64,000 nt of DNA, taken from contig NZ_LR134386.1 in assembly GCF_900637665.1 (NCBI RefSeq), positions 186,001 through 250,000 of the forward strand. Direction: 5' to 3'. The DNA is from Chryseobacterium nakagawai (GTDB taxonomy: Bacteria; Bacteroidota; Bacteroidia; Flavobacteriales; Weeksellaceae). Position numbers and translations under genes: made by a program. This document shows positions 9,471 to 17,277 of the stretch, piece after piece; positions within the stretch are counted from its first letter, which is position 1; the number at the start of each line of letters is the position of its first letter. The notes beneath the pieces are model-generated. The model did no database searches. It was not told the DNA's origin and worked only from the letters and a program-made list of their open reading frames with translations.

Positions 9471-10373
9471 TTGGAAGACTATAAAAAACGGATTGTAAAA
9501 ACCATACAATATATTGATACAAACTTTGACGCAGATCTCTCTCTGGAAAGAATAGCAGAGATCAGCGCCTATTCACCCTTTCATTTTCACAGGATTTTTA
9601 AACTGGTTACAGGAGAAACTCTTCAGAACTATATCATCAGGAAAAAAACTGAGAAAAGTGCCTTTTTACTGGCGGTAAAGAAAGAAATGGAAATTAAAGA
9701 TATTTACTTTGATCTTGGCTTTTCAAATCACTCGGTTTTCAGTAAAACATTTAAAAAATATTATGGACTTCCTCCTTCAGAATTTCGAAAGAAGGCTCCT
9801 GAAACATTTCACAAGATTTTACAAACAGAGCGCAAGAACGGACACATTGATACGGTTTTCAGCCAATACATTTGCACTATCGAAAACCTATTAAATTGGA
9901 CAACAATGAACTTAAAAATCAAAGTAGAAGAAATGCCGGAAATGAATCTGGCTGCAGTAATGAGCCTGGGGATTGCAAATGTAGAGCGTTCATTCAATGT
10001 ATTGATAGATTGGGCAAAAAAGAAGAATTTGTTTCCCCGGGAAAATATCAAAATGCTTTCTGTTTATCATGACAGTTTCAAAGTAACTCCTCCGGATAAA
10101 GTCAGAATTCATGCATGTATGCTTTTGGATCAAAAACTTGAGGACTCAAAAGAAGAGATTTTTTCAGAAACTATTGAAGCTGGAAAGTTTATAGTTGGGA
10201 GTGGTGAAGTGACGCTCAACGATTTTGAACAATGCTGGGTATCCTTATTTTTATGGATGAATGAACACCATTACTCTATGAGAAGAACGTTTCCTTTTGA
10301 AATCTATCATTCTAATTTTAAGGAGCATCCGGAAGGGAAAATGATCGTGGATTTTTGTATCCCTATTGTATAA
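9471..10373 (+). CDS. AraC-family regulator with GyrI-like effector domain
   Basis: 300 aa. Residues 5-105 form the AraC double helix-turn-helix (SLERIAEISAYSPFHFHRIFK and IYFDLGFSNHSVFSKTFKKYYGLPPSEFRK). Residues 145-300 are a GyrI/effector-binding fold (MNLKIKVEEMPEMNLAAVMS… to MIVDFCIPIV), as in Rob- and SoxS-related drug-sensing regulators. The start is TTG at 9471: no ATG precedes the HTH, and the -7 box sits 19 nt upstream. It probably senses small hydrophobic compounds. The target is unknown, and the adjacent sodC is only a suggestion. Confidence 0.88.
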   Translation: MEDYKKRIVKTIQYIDTNFDADLSLERIAEISAYSPFHFHRIFKLVTGETLQNYIIRKKTEKSAFLLAVKKEMEIKDIYFDLGFSNHSVFSKTFKKYYGLPPSEFRKKAPETFHKILQTERKNGHIDTVFSQYICTIENLLNWTTMNLKIKVEEMPEMNLAAVMSLGIANVERSFNVLIDWAKKKNLFPRENIKMLSVYHDSFKVTPPDKVRIHACMLLDQKLEDSKEEIFSETIEAGKFIVGSGEVTLNDFEQCWVSLFLWMNEHHYSMRRTFPFEIYHSNFKEHPEGKMIVDFCIPIV

Positions 10374-10398
10374 TTCTAGCAGATAATTCTTGGTATTT

Positions 10399-10428
10399 AC
10401 CATTCGGTTACAAAAGAATGCCTTTCAG
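10399..10428 (+). promoter_or_regulatory. Putative LytTR-regulator binding site upstream of the TonB-dependent receptor
   Basis: The 9-bp direct repeats ACCATTCGG (10399-10407) and GCCTTTCAG (10420-10428) have a period of 21 bp, the geometry known for LytTR domains. The second repeat starts 43 bp before the -7 box at 10463. The 12-mer TTTACCATTCGG recurs exactly upstream of the 2TM operon at 16965. Confidence 0.55.
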
Positions 10429-10457
10429 TAATTATTTTTTTACAGAAAGGCATTTTT
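10417..10457 (+). terminator. hairpin after the AraC-type regulator
   Basis: AATGCCTTTC (10417-10426) pairs with GAAAGGCATT (10445-10454), followed by a T stretch (TTTTT from 10453). The 18-nt loop is T-rich. The left arm overlaps the second half of the putative LytTR site. Confidence 0.6.
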
Positions 10458-10462
10458 CATAT

Positions 10463-10470
10463 TATTTTTG
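10463..10470 (+). promoter_or_regulatory. -7 box of the TonB-dependent receptor (TATTTTTG)
   Basis: An exact TAnnTTTG match ending 18 nt before the ATG at 10489. The TTG at 10468, which looks like an alternative start, is part of this box. Confidence 0.6.
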
Positions 10471-10488
10471 AACCAGATATTAAAAACT

Positions 10489-12735
10489 ATGAAAACTCAA
10501 GGACAAAAAATACTATTTCTGCTTTTGTTTTTTTCTTTTATACTGGGGTATTCTCAGGTGAAAGTTTCAGGAAAAGTAACGTATAAAAACAAAGGAATAG
10601 GAGAAGTAAATGTCACTTTAAAAGATACATATGATGGTGCAACAACTGATGCTCAGGGGAACTTTTCTTTTGAAACGACTGAAAAAGGCAATCACATATT
10701 AACTTTTACTCATCCCAAGTATGAAGAAGTGGAAAGAAACATTGTTATTGACAATCAGGAGGTAATATTGAATGTGCAGCTTAAAGAACAAATCAGTGAA
10801 ATTGATGCTGTAGTGGTTTCTGCGGGTTCCATTGAGGCCAGTGATAAAAAAAGAGCAACCGCATTGCTGTCACCTATTGATATCTATACTACAGCCGGTG
10901 CAGACGGACAAATTTCTTCAGCTTTAACATATCTTCCGGGAGTACAGAAAGTGGGAGGTACTGAAGGGTTGTTCATTAGAGGAGGAACCGGAACTGAAAC
11001 CAAAATCTTTATGGATGGCAGCCTTATCAACAACTATTTTTCCAATTCTATTCCGGGAATTGCAGGGAGAGATCAGTTCAATACTTCTTTGTTTAAAGGA
11101 AATATATTTTCAAGTGGCGGATACTCTGCATTATACGGACAGGCTCTTTCCGGGGCATTATTACTGGAAAGTGTTGACCTGCCGGATCAGAGTTCCTATG
11201 ATTTTGGAATTTCACCGATCTTTTTAAGCGCAGGTTTCCAGAGGCTTAGTGAAGATAAAAACCATTCCTATGGAGCGACCCTTGGATATTCAATGTTGAA
11301 TTTGATGCAAAAGGTTTTTAATTTCAATACAAATTTTATTGATGCTCCCAAAGGATTGAACAGCGACTTCAACTTTAGAATTAAAACAAAATCAGGAGGA
11401 TTTTTTAAATATTATGGAATGTATAATTCTAACAAAATGGGCGTGAAAACAGAGAGTCTGGAACCCGGATATGATTTTGCCCTGGTAAGATTAAATGGTG
11501 CAAATACCTATCATAATCTCTCTTTCAGACAGAAATTCGGAAAATATCTTCTCAATGTGGGAGGGTCTTACTCATACAACAAATCAGATCTTAATTTCTC
11601 TACCGAAACCAATGAAGTGGAATCAGGTAAAACCAGATTATTAACAGATGGGAGTTATATTAATTTCAAGGTTGTTATGGAAAGAAAAATAAATAGAATC
11701 AGTGCATTGAGAGGAGGTTTGGAATTCAATAATACCAATGAAAAACTCGATTTTGAGCAGGTGAACAAACGGTATAAAGATTTGATTTCTTCTGCTTTTG
11801 TAGAGACAGATTTAGGCTTCAGTAATGCATTGTCTGCTAAAGTAGGGGTGCGAGCGGAGCATTCATCGTATTTAAATAAAAGTAATATTGCCCCCAGGTT
11901 AGCATTGGCTTACCGTTTTGCAAAAGACTGGACAAGCTCTATTGCGTATGGACTTTTCTATCAAAATCCTGAAAGTAAATATATCAACGGACCAGCTAAC
12001 CTGGATTTTCAAAAATCACAACATTATATTTTTCAGATCCAGAGAGCTTCAGAAGGAAGAACCTTACGTTTCGAGGCATTTTATAAAAAATATGATCAGT
12101 TAATTAAAACATTTAATGTAACACCGGACAAAGAACAAAATCAACAGGTACAAACTGCAATGAATAATGACGGTTATGGTTATGCCAAAGGACTTGAATT
12201 GTTTTGGAGAGACAATAAAAAAACATTCAAAAATATAGATTACTGGATCACCTATTCATTCCTGGATTCTAAAAGAGATTTTCTCAATTATCCGGTGAGT
12301 CTCAAACCGAGCTTTGCAGCAGAACATACCCTTTCTGCTGTGGTAAAGAGATTCATTCCTGAATGGAAGCTTGGGGTAAATCTATCATACACTTATGCAA
12401 AAGGGCGACCTTATTATGATATTGCCTCTACATTTGAGAATGGTAAGGCTGTTAATTACACTAGAAATGAAGGAAGACTGAAAGACTATAACGCCCTTAA
12501 TTTCAGTATCAATTATCTTCCCAATCTTGGAAAAAAGGATGCACGGGCATTTACGGTATTTGTGTTGAGTATTTCCAATGTGCTGGGATCAAAAAATGTG
12601 TATGGCTATAATTTTTCAGTAGACGGGGCAAGAAGCTCAGCCGTGGTTCCACCTGTAAACACCTTTGTATTTGTGGGAGCTTTTATAAGCTTCGGAGCAG
12701 ATAAAACACAAGACGCTATCAATAATAACCTATAA
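10489..12735 (+). CDS. TonB-dependent outer-membrane receptor with N-terminal carboxypeptidase-regulatory-like domain
   Basis: 748 aa from the ATG at 10489. A signal peptide (KILFLLLFFSF…YSQ) is followed by a CarboxypepD_reg-like beta-sandwich (about 24-105: SGKVTYKNKGIGEVNVTL…TDAQGNF), a plug domain (about 125-235, GLFIRGGTGTETKIFMDGSLINNYF) and a beta-barrel rich in aromatic strands. It imports a substrate through the outer membrane using TonB energy. It has no SusD partner; instead a 218-aa periplasmic protein follows after 49 bp. The upstream LytTR-like repeats suggest control by the response regulator at 17608. The ligand cannot be read from the sequence. Confidence 0.92.
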   Translation: MKTQGQKILFLLLFFSFILGYSQVKVSGKVTYKNKGIGEVNVTLKDTYDGATTDAQGNFSFETTEKGNHILTFTHPKYEEVERNIVIDNQEVILNVQLKEQISEIDAVVVSAGSIEASDKKRATALLSPIDIYTTAGADGQISSALTYLPGVQKVGGTEGLFIRGGTGTETKIFMDGSLINNYFSNSIPGIAGRDQFNTSLFKGNIFSSGGYSALYGQALSGALLLESVDLPDQSSYDFGISPIFLSAGFQRLSEDKNHSYGATLGYSMLNLMQKVFNFNTNFIDAPKGLNSDFNFRIKTKSGGFFKYYGMYNSNKMGVKTESLEPGYDFALVRLNGANTYHNLSFRQKFGKYLLNVGGSYSYNKSDLNFSTETNEVESGKTRLLTDGSYINFKVVMERKINRISALRGGLEFNNTNEKLDFEQVNKRYKDLISSAFVETDLGFSNALSAKVGVRAEHSSYLNKSNIAPRLALAYRFAKDWTSSIAYGLFYQNPESKYINGPANLDFQKSQHYIFQIQRASEGRTLRFEAFYKKYDQLIKTFNVTPDKEQNQQVQTAMNNDGYGYAKGLELFWRDNKKTFKNIDYWITYSFLDSKRDFLNYPVSLKPSFAAEHTLSAVVKRFIPEWKLGVNLSYTYAKGRPYYDIASTFENGKAVNYTRNEGRLKDYNALNFSINYLPNLGKKDARAFTVFVLSISNVLGSKNVYGYNFSVDGARSSAVVPPVNTFVFVGAFISFGADKTQDAINNNL

Positions 12736-12784
12736 AAAAACTAACTTCGAAGAACCTTATTACTAACTTTTTAAAATTAATAGT

Positions 12785-13441
12785 ATGAAAAAATACCTTT
12801 TAAGCTTTGCTTTAGCTTTTATGAGTTTAACTGCTTTTGCTCAAACAGATTATGAAAAAATAATGACTGAGAAAATTGCAAAAATTGAAACCTGTAAAAC
12901 TACAGAAGACTTTCAGACCCTTGCCAATGACTTTCAAAGAATAGGAAGTAAAGAAAGTTCACAATGGCTGCCTCCGTATTATGCTGCTTTTTCTCAAATC
13001 CAGAAAGGAAGAATGATGATGAGGAATGGAAACACTCAGGATCTGGATGGGGTTGCAGCGGAGGCAGAGAAATATCTGGGTAGTGCTCAAAGTCTTGCAG
13101 GGGCTGATAATGCAGAAGTTCATTTGTTGAAAAAAATGGCGTATTCTCTTAGAATGATGGTTAACCCACAACAACGTTTTATGACAGACGGAGCTAGGGC
13201 ATCTGAAGAGCTTAACAGAGCTGAAAAGCTGGACCCAGCCAATCCTAGAATTGCTCTTATCAAAGCAGAAGATACTTATTTTACTCCTGAGCAATTTGGA
13301 GGTAGCAAGACAAAAGGGCTGGAAATGTTTAAAGATGCTATCACAAAATTTAATGCTTACAAACCTAAGACAACTTTAGATCCAAATTGGGGAAGAGGAG
13401 AGGCTGAGTATTTTTTGAGCTTACCAACAGAGAATAAATAA
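12785..13441 (+). CDS. Periplasmic helical repeat protein partnered with the TonB-dependent receptor
   Basis: 218 aa with a clear signal peptide (MKKYLLSFALAFMSLTAFA, cleavage before QTD). The rest is alpha-helical with TPR-like character (ANDFQRIG, LNRAEKLDPANPRIALIKAE). It lies 49 bp after the receptor and before a strong terminator, so it is the second gene of a two-gene operon. It may bind the imported ligand or be a receptor accessory. No named family was recognised. Confidence 0.75.
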   Translation: MKKYLLSFALAFMSLTAFAQTDYEKIMTEKIAKIETCKTTEDFQTLANDFQRIGSKESSQWLPPYYAAFSQIQKGRMMMRNGNTQDLDGVAAEAEKYLGSAQSLAGADNAEVHLLKKMAYSLRMMVNPQQRFMTDGARASEELNRAEKLDPANPRIALIKAEDTYFTPEQFGGSKTKGLEMFKDAITKFNAYKPKTTLDPNWGRGEAEYFLSLPTENK

Positions 13442-13533
13442 TCTTTTAGAGACTGCTTCAAAATTTAAGCAATAAGCTTTAGCCATTATAAGAACAATGA
13501 TCTCTAAAGTTTAGAATTAATAATTAGTCTAAT

Positions 13534-13571
13534 AAAGAAAAAGTACCCTATCACTAGGGTACTTTTTCTTT
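13534..13571. terminator. strong bidirectional terminator
   Basis: A perfect 17-bp inverted repeat around the loop TCAC, with GTACCCTA/TAGGGTAC as core and A/T-rich flanks. It ends the receptor operon and lies just beyond the stop of the minus-strand peptide gene at 13587. Confidence 0.95.
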
Positions 13572-13586
13572 ATATAAAAACGAATT

Positions 13587-13760
13587 TTACTCACATAGAC
13601 TCCAGTCTTTCGTACAAAATCCTGCTTTGCTTCTGCACATATTCCATGCGCAGCCATCATCATTTCCGGGTTCTCTTGGAATTGTATCTCCGCCTGAAAT
13701 ATTCTTTTGTTCGTTTCTGGAAAGGCTTTTTAAACCTTTTAGTTTAATTTGTTTCTTCAT
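13587..13760 (-). CDS. GG-leader Cys-containing peptide (bacteriocin-like), copy A1
   Basis: 57 aa. Leader MKKQIKLKGLKSLSRNEQKN followed by ISGG (21-24), the double-glycine pattern of Bacteroidota secreted or modified peptide precursors. The core of 33 aa is acidic with four Cys (C37, C42, C49, C56), including DDGCAWNMCR. The neighbour at 13855 shares the leader and DDGC-WNMCR. No peptidase-containing transporter or modifying enzyme is nearby, so a RiPP/bacteriocin role is inference from the leader. It is too short for standard ORF lists. Confidence 0.75.
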   Translation of the reverse strand: MKKQIKLKGLKSLSRNEQKNISGGDTIPREPGNDDGCAWNMCRSKAGFCTKDWSLCE

Positions 13761-13854
13761 TATTAGTTTGTTTCTTGATGTTCCTTTTTAACTTTTTTCG
13801 GAAACACAGTATTATATTTTCCTAATGTTTAGATTAATTTTACTTGTTCGGGTA

Positions 13855-14016
13855 TTAGCATGCAAAGACAGAGCATCTTCCATACTGATTTCTGCACATA
13901 TTCCATCCACAGCCATCATCCTCAAAAGGATCTTTTGGAATTAAGCCACCACCCACTTTCTTTTGCTCATCTCTAGTCAGTTTTTTTAACGCTTTGAATT
14001 TAATTTGTTTTTTCAT
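13855..14016 (-). CDS. GG-leader Cys-containing peptide (bacteriocin-like), copy A2
   Basis: 53 aa. Leader MKKQIKFKALKKLTRDEQKK, then VGGG (21-24). The core contains DDGCGWNMCR and four Cys (C36, C41, C48, C53). It is a tandem paralogue of the gene at 13587: their upstream 70 bp are also alike (TAGTTTGTTTCTTGATG versus TAGTTTGTTTTTTGATA, then TTTTCGG), so the gene plus promoter region was duplicated. Each copy ends in its own stop, and the A1 terminator closes the pair. Confidence 0.75.
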   Translation of the reverse strand: MKKQIKFKALKKLTRDEQKKVGGGLIPKDPFEDDGCGWNMCRNQYGRCSVFAC

Positions 14017-14233
14017 TTTTAGTTTGTTTTTTGATATTCCTACTCTTTAAGCTTTTCGGATAACGCTGTTTTTATATTTCTCCAATTTAGGATAAATATT
14101 GTTATTTGCAAAATTATTGTTATTAAAATATTTATTTTTCAATGAATATTTTGTTGTTTTGTGTTTTTTTATGTGAAATCAATAATGTTTTGTATGAGGC
14201 CTGATGAGGCATAATTCAATATTATTTACATGT

Positions 14234-14263
14234 ACGGCTCAGCGATAAAAACTAACCTTTCGG
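14234..14263 (+). promoter_or_regulatory. Putative LytTR-regulator binding site upstream of the sensor kinase operon
   Basis: ACGGCTCAG (14234-14242) and ACCTTTCGG (14255-14263) form imperfect direct repeats with a 21-bp period. The second repeat starts 42 bp before the -7 box at 14297. This fits autoregulation of the signalling locus. Confidence 0.5.
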
Positions 14264-14276
14264 TAAAAAATAATTT

Positions 14277-14304
14277 TTGATACCTTTAATAAAAGCTATT
14301 TTTG
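14277..14304 (+). promoter_or_regulatory. Promoter of the sensor kinase operon (TTG-N17-TATTTTTG)
   Basis: TTG (14277-14279), a 17-nt spacer and TATTTTTG (14297-14304) match the Bacteroidota consensus. The kinase ATG follows 17 nt after the box. The TTG could be mistaken for a start codon. Confidence 0.65.
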
Positions 14305-14321
14305 AATCAAGAAAACTCATC

Positions 14322-15653
14322 ATGAAACGTAAGGATATTATCACCATGTTTTGGATTTCATTCATAGTCTCCATGTTTTTCTTTTTTGCCTTTACAGGAG
14401 AGAAAAATCTGGAAAACTTTGTGCTGACCATACTCATTTCACTTCTGTATACTTTTGTATTAGGAGGTGGAAACGGATTGTTGAACAACTTTCTCAATAA
14501 AAAGTTTCCCTGGTCTGAGGAAACATCCAAAAGAGCGGTGATAAGCATTATTTCCGTTATTATTATCAATATTATATTAGTCTATTTTTGTAACTATATC
14601 AATTTTGTATTGATCCAGAAGGCGGCTACTACGGAAGAATATTTTTCAGGAAAATATAACCTTGCCAACTGGTTTACCATCAACATTGCATTGCTTATTT
14701 CTGCCTTTCTTCACGCCAAAGGTTTTATGCAGGAACTGAAGAAGACTTCCAGAAAAGAAGTGGTAGAGCAGAAGCTCATTGCCAAGTCTGCCAATGCACA
14801 GTTTGAAAGTTTAAAAAATCAGCTGGACCCTCACTTTCTTTTTAATTCTTTAAATGTCTTAAGCTCATTGATTGATGAGAACCCTAATCAGGCACAAAAG
14901 TTTACCGCTTCAATGTCAAAGATTTACCGTTACGTACTTGAACAGAAAGATAAAGAGCTGGTAACAGTGGAAGATGAAATAGAATTTGCCAGAACCTATT
15001 GTGATCTTTTAAAAACCAGGTTTGAAGACAGTGTTGATTTTACTTTTGATGTTAAGAAAGAAGACTACCGGAAATTTGTGGTACCTCTGTCATTACAGCT
15101 TCTGTTGGAAAACTGTATTAAACATAATTTTGCCACATCATCAAAGCCATTGGTCATCAGAATTTTTTCAGAAAATGATATTCTTTGTATTGAGAATAAT
15201 TTACAGGTAAGGGAACAGATCAAAGAAAGCTCGGGAATTGGATTGGCTAATATTGTACAACGGTATTCTCTGCTTACTAAAAGAAATGTTTTCATTGAAA
15301 AATCTGAAGATTATTTTAAAGTAAAACTTCCGATGCTCATTAATAAGCCTCATATTGTCAGTGAAAAGTCTGATGATGATCTTAAAGCTTATAAGAAAGC
15401 TCAGAAGAGAATGAAAGAGATCAAGGATTTCTATATGAACCTGATTTCTTACTGTATTGTGATTCCCTTTTTGATCTTTATTAATCTTTTTACCAAAAGC
15501 TCGTTTCACTGGTTTTGGTTTCCGGTATTCGGATGGGGAATTGGAGTAGCTTCTCATGCTTTTCAGGTTTTCGGAGTGGGAGATTCATGGCAGGAAAAGA
15601 AGATCCGTGAAATTATGAACAATCAAAAAAATAATAATGATGGAAACATTTAA
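14322..15653 (+). CDS. LytS-type sensor histidine kinase with C-terminal 2TM domain
   Basis: 443 aa from the ATG at 14322; the in-frame TTG at 14277 is a promoter element. About four N-terminal membrane helices (to ~145) precede a His_kinase (LytS-type) domain with phospho-acceptor H171 in LDPHFLFNSLN, then HATPase motifs LLENCIKHN and SSGIGLANIVQRY. The C-terminus (about 358-440) is an added 2TM domain (two helices, GWGIGVASHAF) ending SWQEKKIREIMNN, closely like the separate 2TM proteins downstream. The 3' end overlaps the next gene by 17 bp. The cognate regulator is most likely the LytTR protein at 17608. Confidence 0.9.
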   Translation: MKRKDIITMFWISFIVSMFFFFAFTGEKNLENFVLTILISLLYTFVLGGGNGLLNNFLNKKFPWSEETSKRAVISIISVIIINIILVYFCNYINFVLIQKAATTEEYFSGKYNLANWFTINIALLISAFLHAKGFMQELKKTSRKEVVEQKLIAKSANAQFESLKNQLDPHFLFNSLNVLSSLIDENPNQAQKFTASMSKIYRYVLEQKDKELVTVEDEIEFARTYCDLLKTRFEDSVDFTFDVKKEDYRKFVVPLSLQLLLENCIKHNFATSSKPLVIRIFSENDILCIENNLQVREQIKESSGIGLANIVQRYSLLTKRNVFIEKSEDYFKVKLPMLINKPHIVSEKSDDDLKAYKKAQKRMKEIKDFYMNLISYCIVIPFLIFINLFTKSSFHWFWFPVFGWGIGVASHAFQVFGVGDSWQEKKIREIMNNQKNNNDGNI

Positions 15654-15948
15654 CGAAAATGATATTCAATATCAGAAAGCAAAAAGATATGTTGAGAAAC
15701 TAAGGGGCTTTTACGCTCATTTATTTGTCTATGTCATTATTAATGTGTTGATTGTATTTTACAATTATAGCCATCTGAAACCCGGAGAAAGCTATTTTGA
15801 GTTCAAAAATTTCTTTACACTTACATTCTGGGGTATTGGGATATTGGTGCATGCCATGACAGTCTTTCTTTCAAAAAATGGCTACCTGCAGAATTGGGAG
15901 GAAAAGAAGATTCGTGAATTGATAGAAAAAGAGAAGAAAAACCAATAG
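15637..15948 (+). CDS. 2TM domain protein
   Basis: 103 aa. An amphipathic N-terminus (YQKAKRYVEKLRGFYAHLFVY), two transmembrane helices (about 27-45 and 60-80) around FKNFFTLTFWGIGILVHAM, and a basic tail WEEKKIRELIEKEKK. This is the PF13239-type 2TM domain. It overlaps the kinase gene by 17 bp, suggesting translational coupling. It may form complexes with the kinase's own 2TM domain (inference). Confidence 0.85.
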   Translation: MMETFNENDIQYQKAKRYVEKLRGFYAHLFVYVIINVLIVFYNYSHLKPGESYFEFKNFFTLTFWGIGILVHAMTVFLSKNGYLQNWEEKKIRELIEKEKKNQ

Positions 15949-16038
15949 GATAGTGAAATAATAATACAAAATTTTCATTAAGTTTTTTTCTCCTTTTTAC
16001 TTTTTATCTATAAAAAACACCTTAAAACAGTAATCAAA

Positions 16039-16608
16039 ATGAATGCTTTAGAAATTCTGTACATACTATCCATGATGGCTTGGTTTCTTAGTGAGTTTCT
16101 TTATAAAAACATGTTGAAATCCGGGAAAGATGATAAAAAAGGAAAGGATAAATCCACCCTTAATATTCTCTGGCTGGTGATCCCTTTTTCAATTGCAGCA
16201 GCAATAACGATTTCCAATCTTTCAACGTTACCGATTAGCCAAGGAAACTGGATAATGTATGGGGGAGAGGCCCTTATTCTTATCGGTATTATTTTCAGGT
16301 TTATCATTATCAGATCTTTAGGGAAATACTTTACGGTGGATGTTACCATTAAAGAAGATCACAAGATCAAAAGAGAAGGCTTTTATAAGTATTTGAGACA
16401 TCCATCATATGCTTTTTCTCTGCTTACTTCTTTGGGACTTGGGTTATATCTCAATAATTGGCTGTCACTTGTTTTTGCTTTTTTACCTCCGTTTTTAGCC
16501 TTTGCTTATAGAATCAGAATAGAAGAACAGGCTCTCGTAGAACAATTCGGTGACGAATATATTCAATACAGAAAAACAACAAAAAAACTCATTCCGTTTA
16601 TCTACTAA
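16039..16608 (+). CDS. Isoprenylcysteine carboxyl methyltransferase (ICMT/PEMT)-family membrane protein
   Basis: 189 aa, about five membrane helices. The C-terminal half has the family signature: LGKYFTVDVTIKEDHKI, GFYKYLRHPSYAF, then an E-E pair (RIEEQALVEQFGDEYIQYRKTTKKLIPF). Such enzymes bind SAM at the membrane and methylate lipids or terminal carboxylates; the substrate here is unknown. It lies 90 bp after the 2TM gene in the kinase operon. Confidence 0.85.
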   Translation: MNALEILYILSMMAWFLSEFLYKNMLKSGKDDKKGKDKSTLNILWLVIPFSIAAAITISNLSTLPISQGNWIMYGGEALILIGIIFRFIIIRSLGKYFTVDVTIKEDHKIKREGFYKYLRHPSYAFSLLTSLGLGLYLNNWLSLVFAFLPPFLAFAYRIRIEEQALVEQFGDEYIQYRKTTKKLIPFIY

Positions 16609-16851
16609 CTTTCTTAAATATCCAGCTTATAAGACTATGTGGGTGTATGGCTTAATTTAGTGTAACCTCGTAGCCACATAGAATATGCTCCCTAAAATAT
16701 ATGCTTGCTGCTAACCCTGGCTTTTCTTCGCCTAAATGCAGAATATTACTTATAAAATTTTAGGACTTTACATCCCAACAAACAACATTAAAGAAATTTT
16801 GATTTTTGTATCCCTTTCAACTCTATACAATTCATTACTCCTTTATTTTTT

Positions 16852-16881
16852 ACCATTCGGGAAGCATAATCTACCGTTCGG
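16852..16881 (+). promoter_or_regulatory. Putative LytTR-regulator binding site upstream of the 2TM operon
   Basis: ACCATTCGG (16852-16860) and ACCGTTCGG (16873-16881) differ at one base and have a period of exactly 21 bp. ACCGTTCGG fits the published LytTR half-site pattern [TA][AC][CA]GTTN[AG][TG]. The second repeat starts 43 bp before the -7 box. This is the clearest of three sites. Confidence 0.7.
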
Positions 16882-16891
16882 TCATATAAAA

Positions 16892-16923
16892 TTGATTTGA
16901 GGATCATTTCCGCCATACATTTG
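16892..16923 (+). promoter_or_regulatory. Promoter of the 2TM / LytTR operon (TTG-N21-TACATTTG)
   Basis: TTG (16892-16894), a 21-nt spacer and TACATTTG (16916-16923). A second TTG at 16897-16899 gives a 16-nt spacer. The leader to the ATG at 16965 is about 35 nt. Confidence 0.65.
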
Positions 16924-16964
16924 ACTCAAGAAAAGAACAAATTAACCTTAAAAAAATAAAAAAT

Positions 16965-17255
16965 ATGGAAACTTTTAATAAAGATACAACTGCTTATGAA
17001 AGAGCATCAAGAAGAGTAAAAGAATTAAAAGAATTCTACGGAAATCTTACCTCATTCTGTATTGTAATTCCGTTTCTGGCTTTTTTAAATCTTATGACGG
17101 CTCCTGGCTATTTATGGTTCCTATGGCCAATGCTGGGCTGGGGAATCGGAATCACATTTCACGCTGTGAATGTATTTGGAATTGGAAAAAGCTGGGAAGA
17201 GAACAAGATTAAAGAACTGATGGCTGAAGAGAACAGAAAAACTAAAACATTATAA
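16965..17255 (+). CDS. 2TM domain protein
   Basis: 96 aa: YERASRRVKELKEFYGNLTSF, two helices, the loop LWPMLGWGIGITFHAVNVFG, and a basic/acidic tail SWEENKIKELMAEE. It is very similar to the C-terminal domain of the kinase at 14322 (SYCIVIPF…GWGIGVASHAFQVFG), which implies duplication of one from the other. It is first in the operon leading to the LytTR regulator. Confidence 0.85.
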   Translation: METFNKDTTAYERASRRVKELKEFYGNLTSFCIVIPFLAFLNLMTAPGYLWFLWPMLGWGIGITFHAVNVFGIGKSWEENKIKELMAEENRKTKTL

Positions 17256-17277
17256 TAACTTAAAAAAACAATATATC

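Larger units (their letters stand above)
16609..16964. other. 356-bp region before the second 2TM operon
   Basis: No coding frame was recognised in 16609-16850. The right part holds the LytTR-type direct repeats (16852-16881) and the promoter (16892-16923) of the operon at 16965. Confidence 0.6.

Noticed and set aside
13587..14016. Possible CRISPR-like or tandem repeat array
   Set aside because: The similarity is between two short coding genes and their upstream regions, 268 bp apart; no regular spacer-repeat pattern exists.
14017..14233. Riboswitch before the sensor kinase
   Set aside because: No conserved aptamer motif; the promoter lies only 17 nt from the ATG, leaving no room for a leader.
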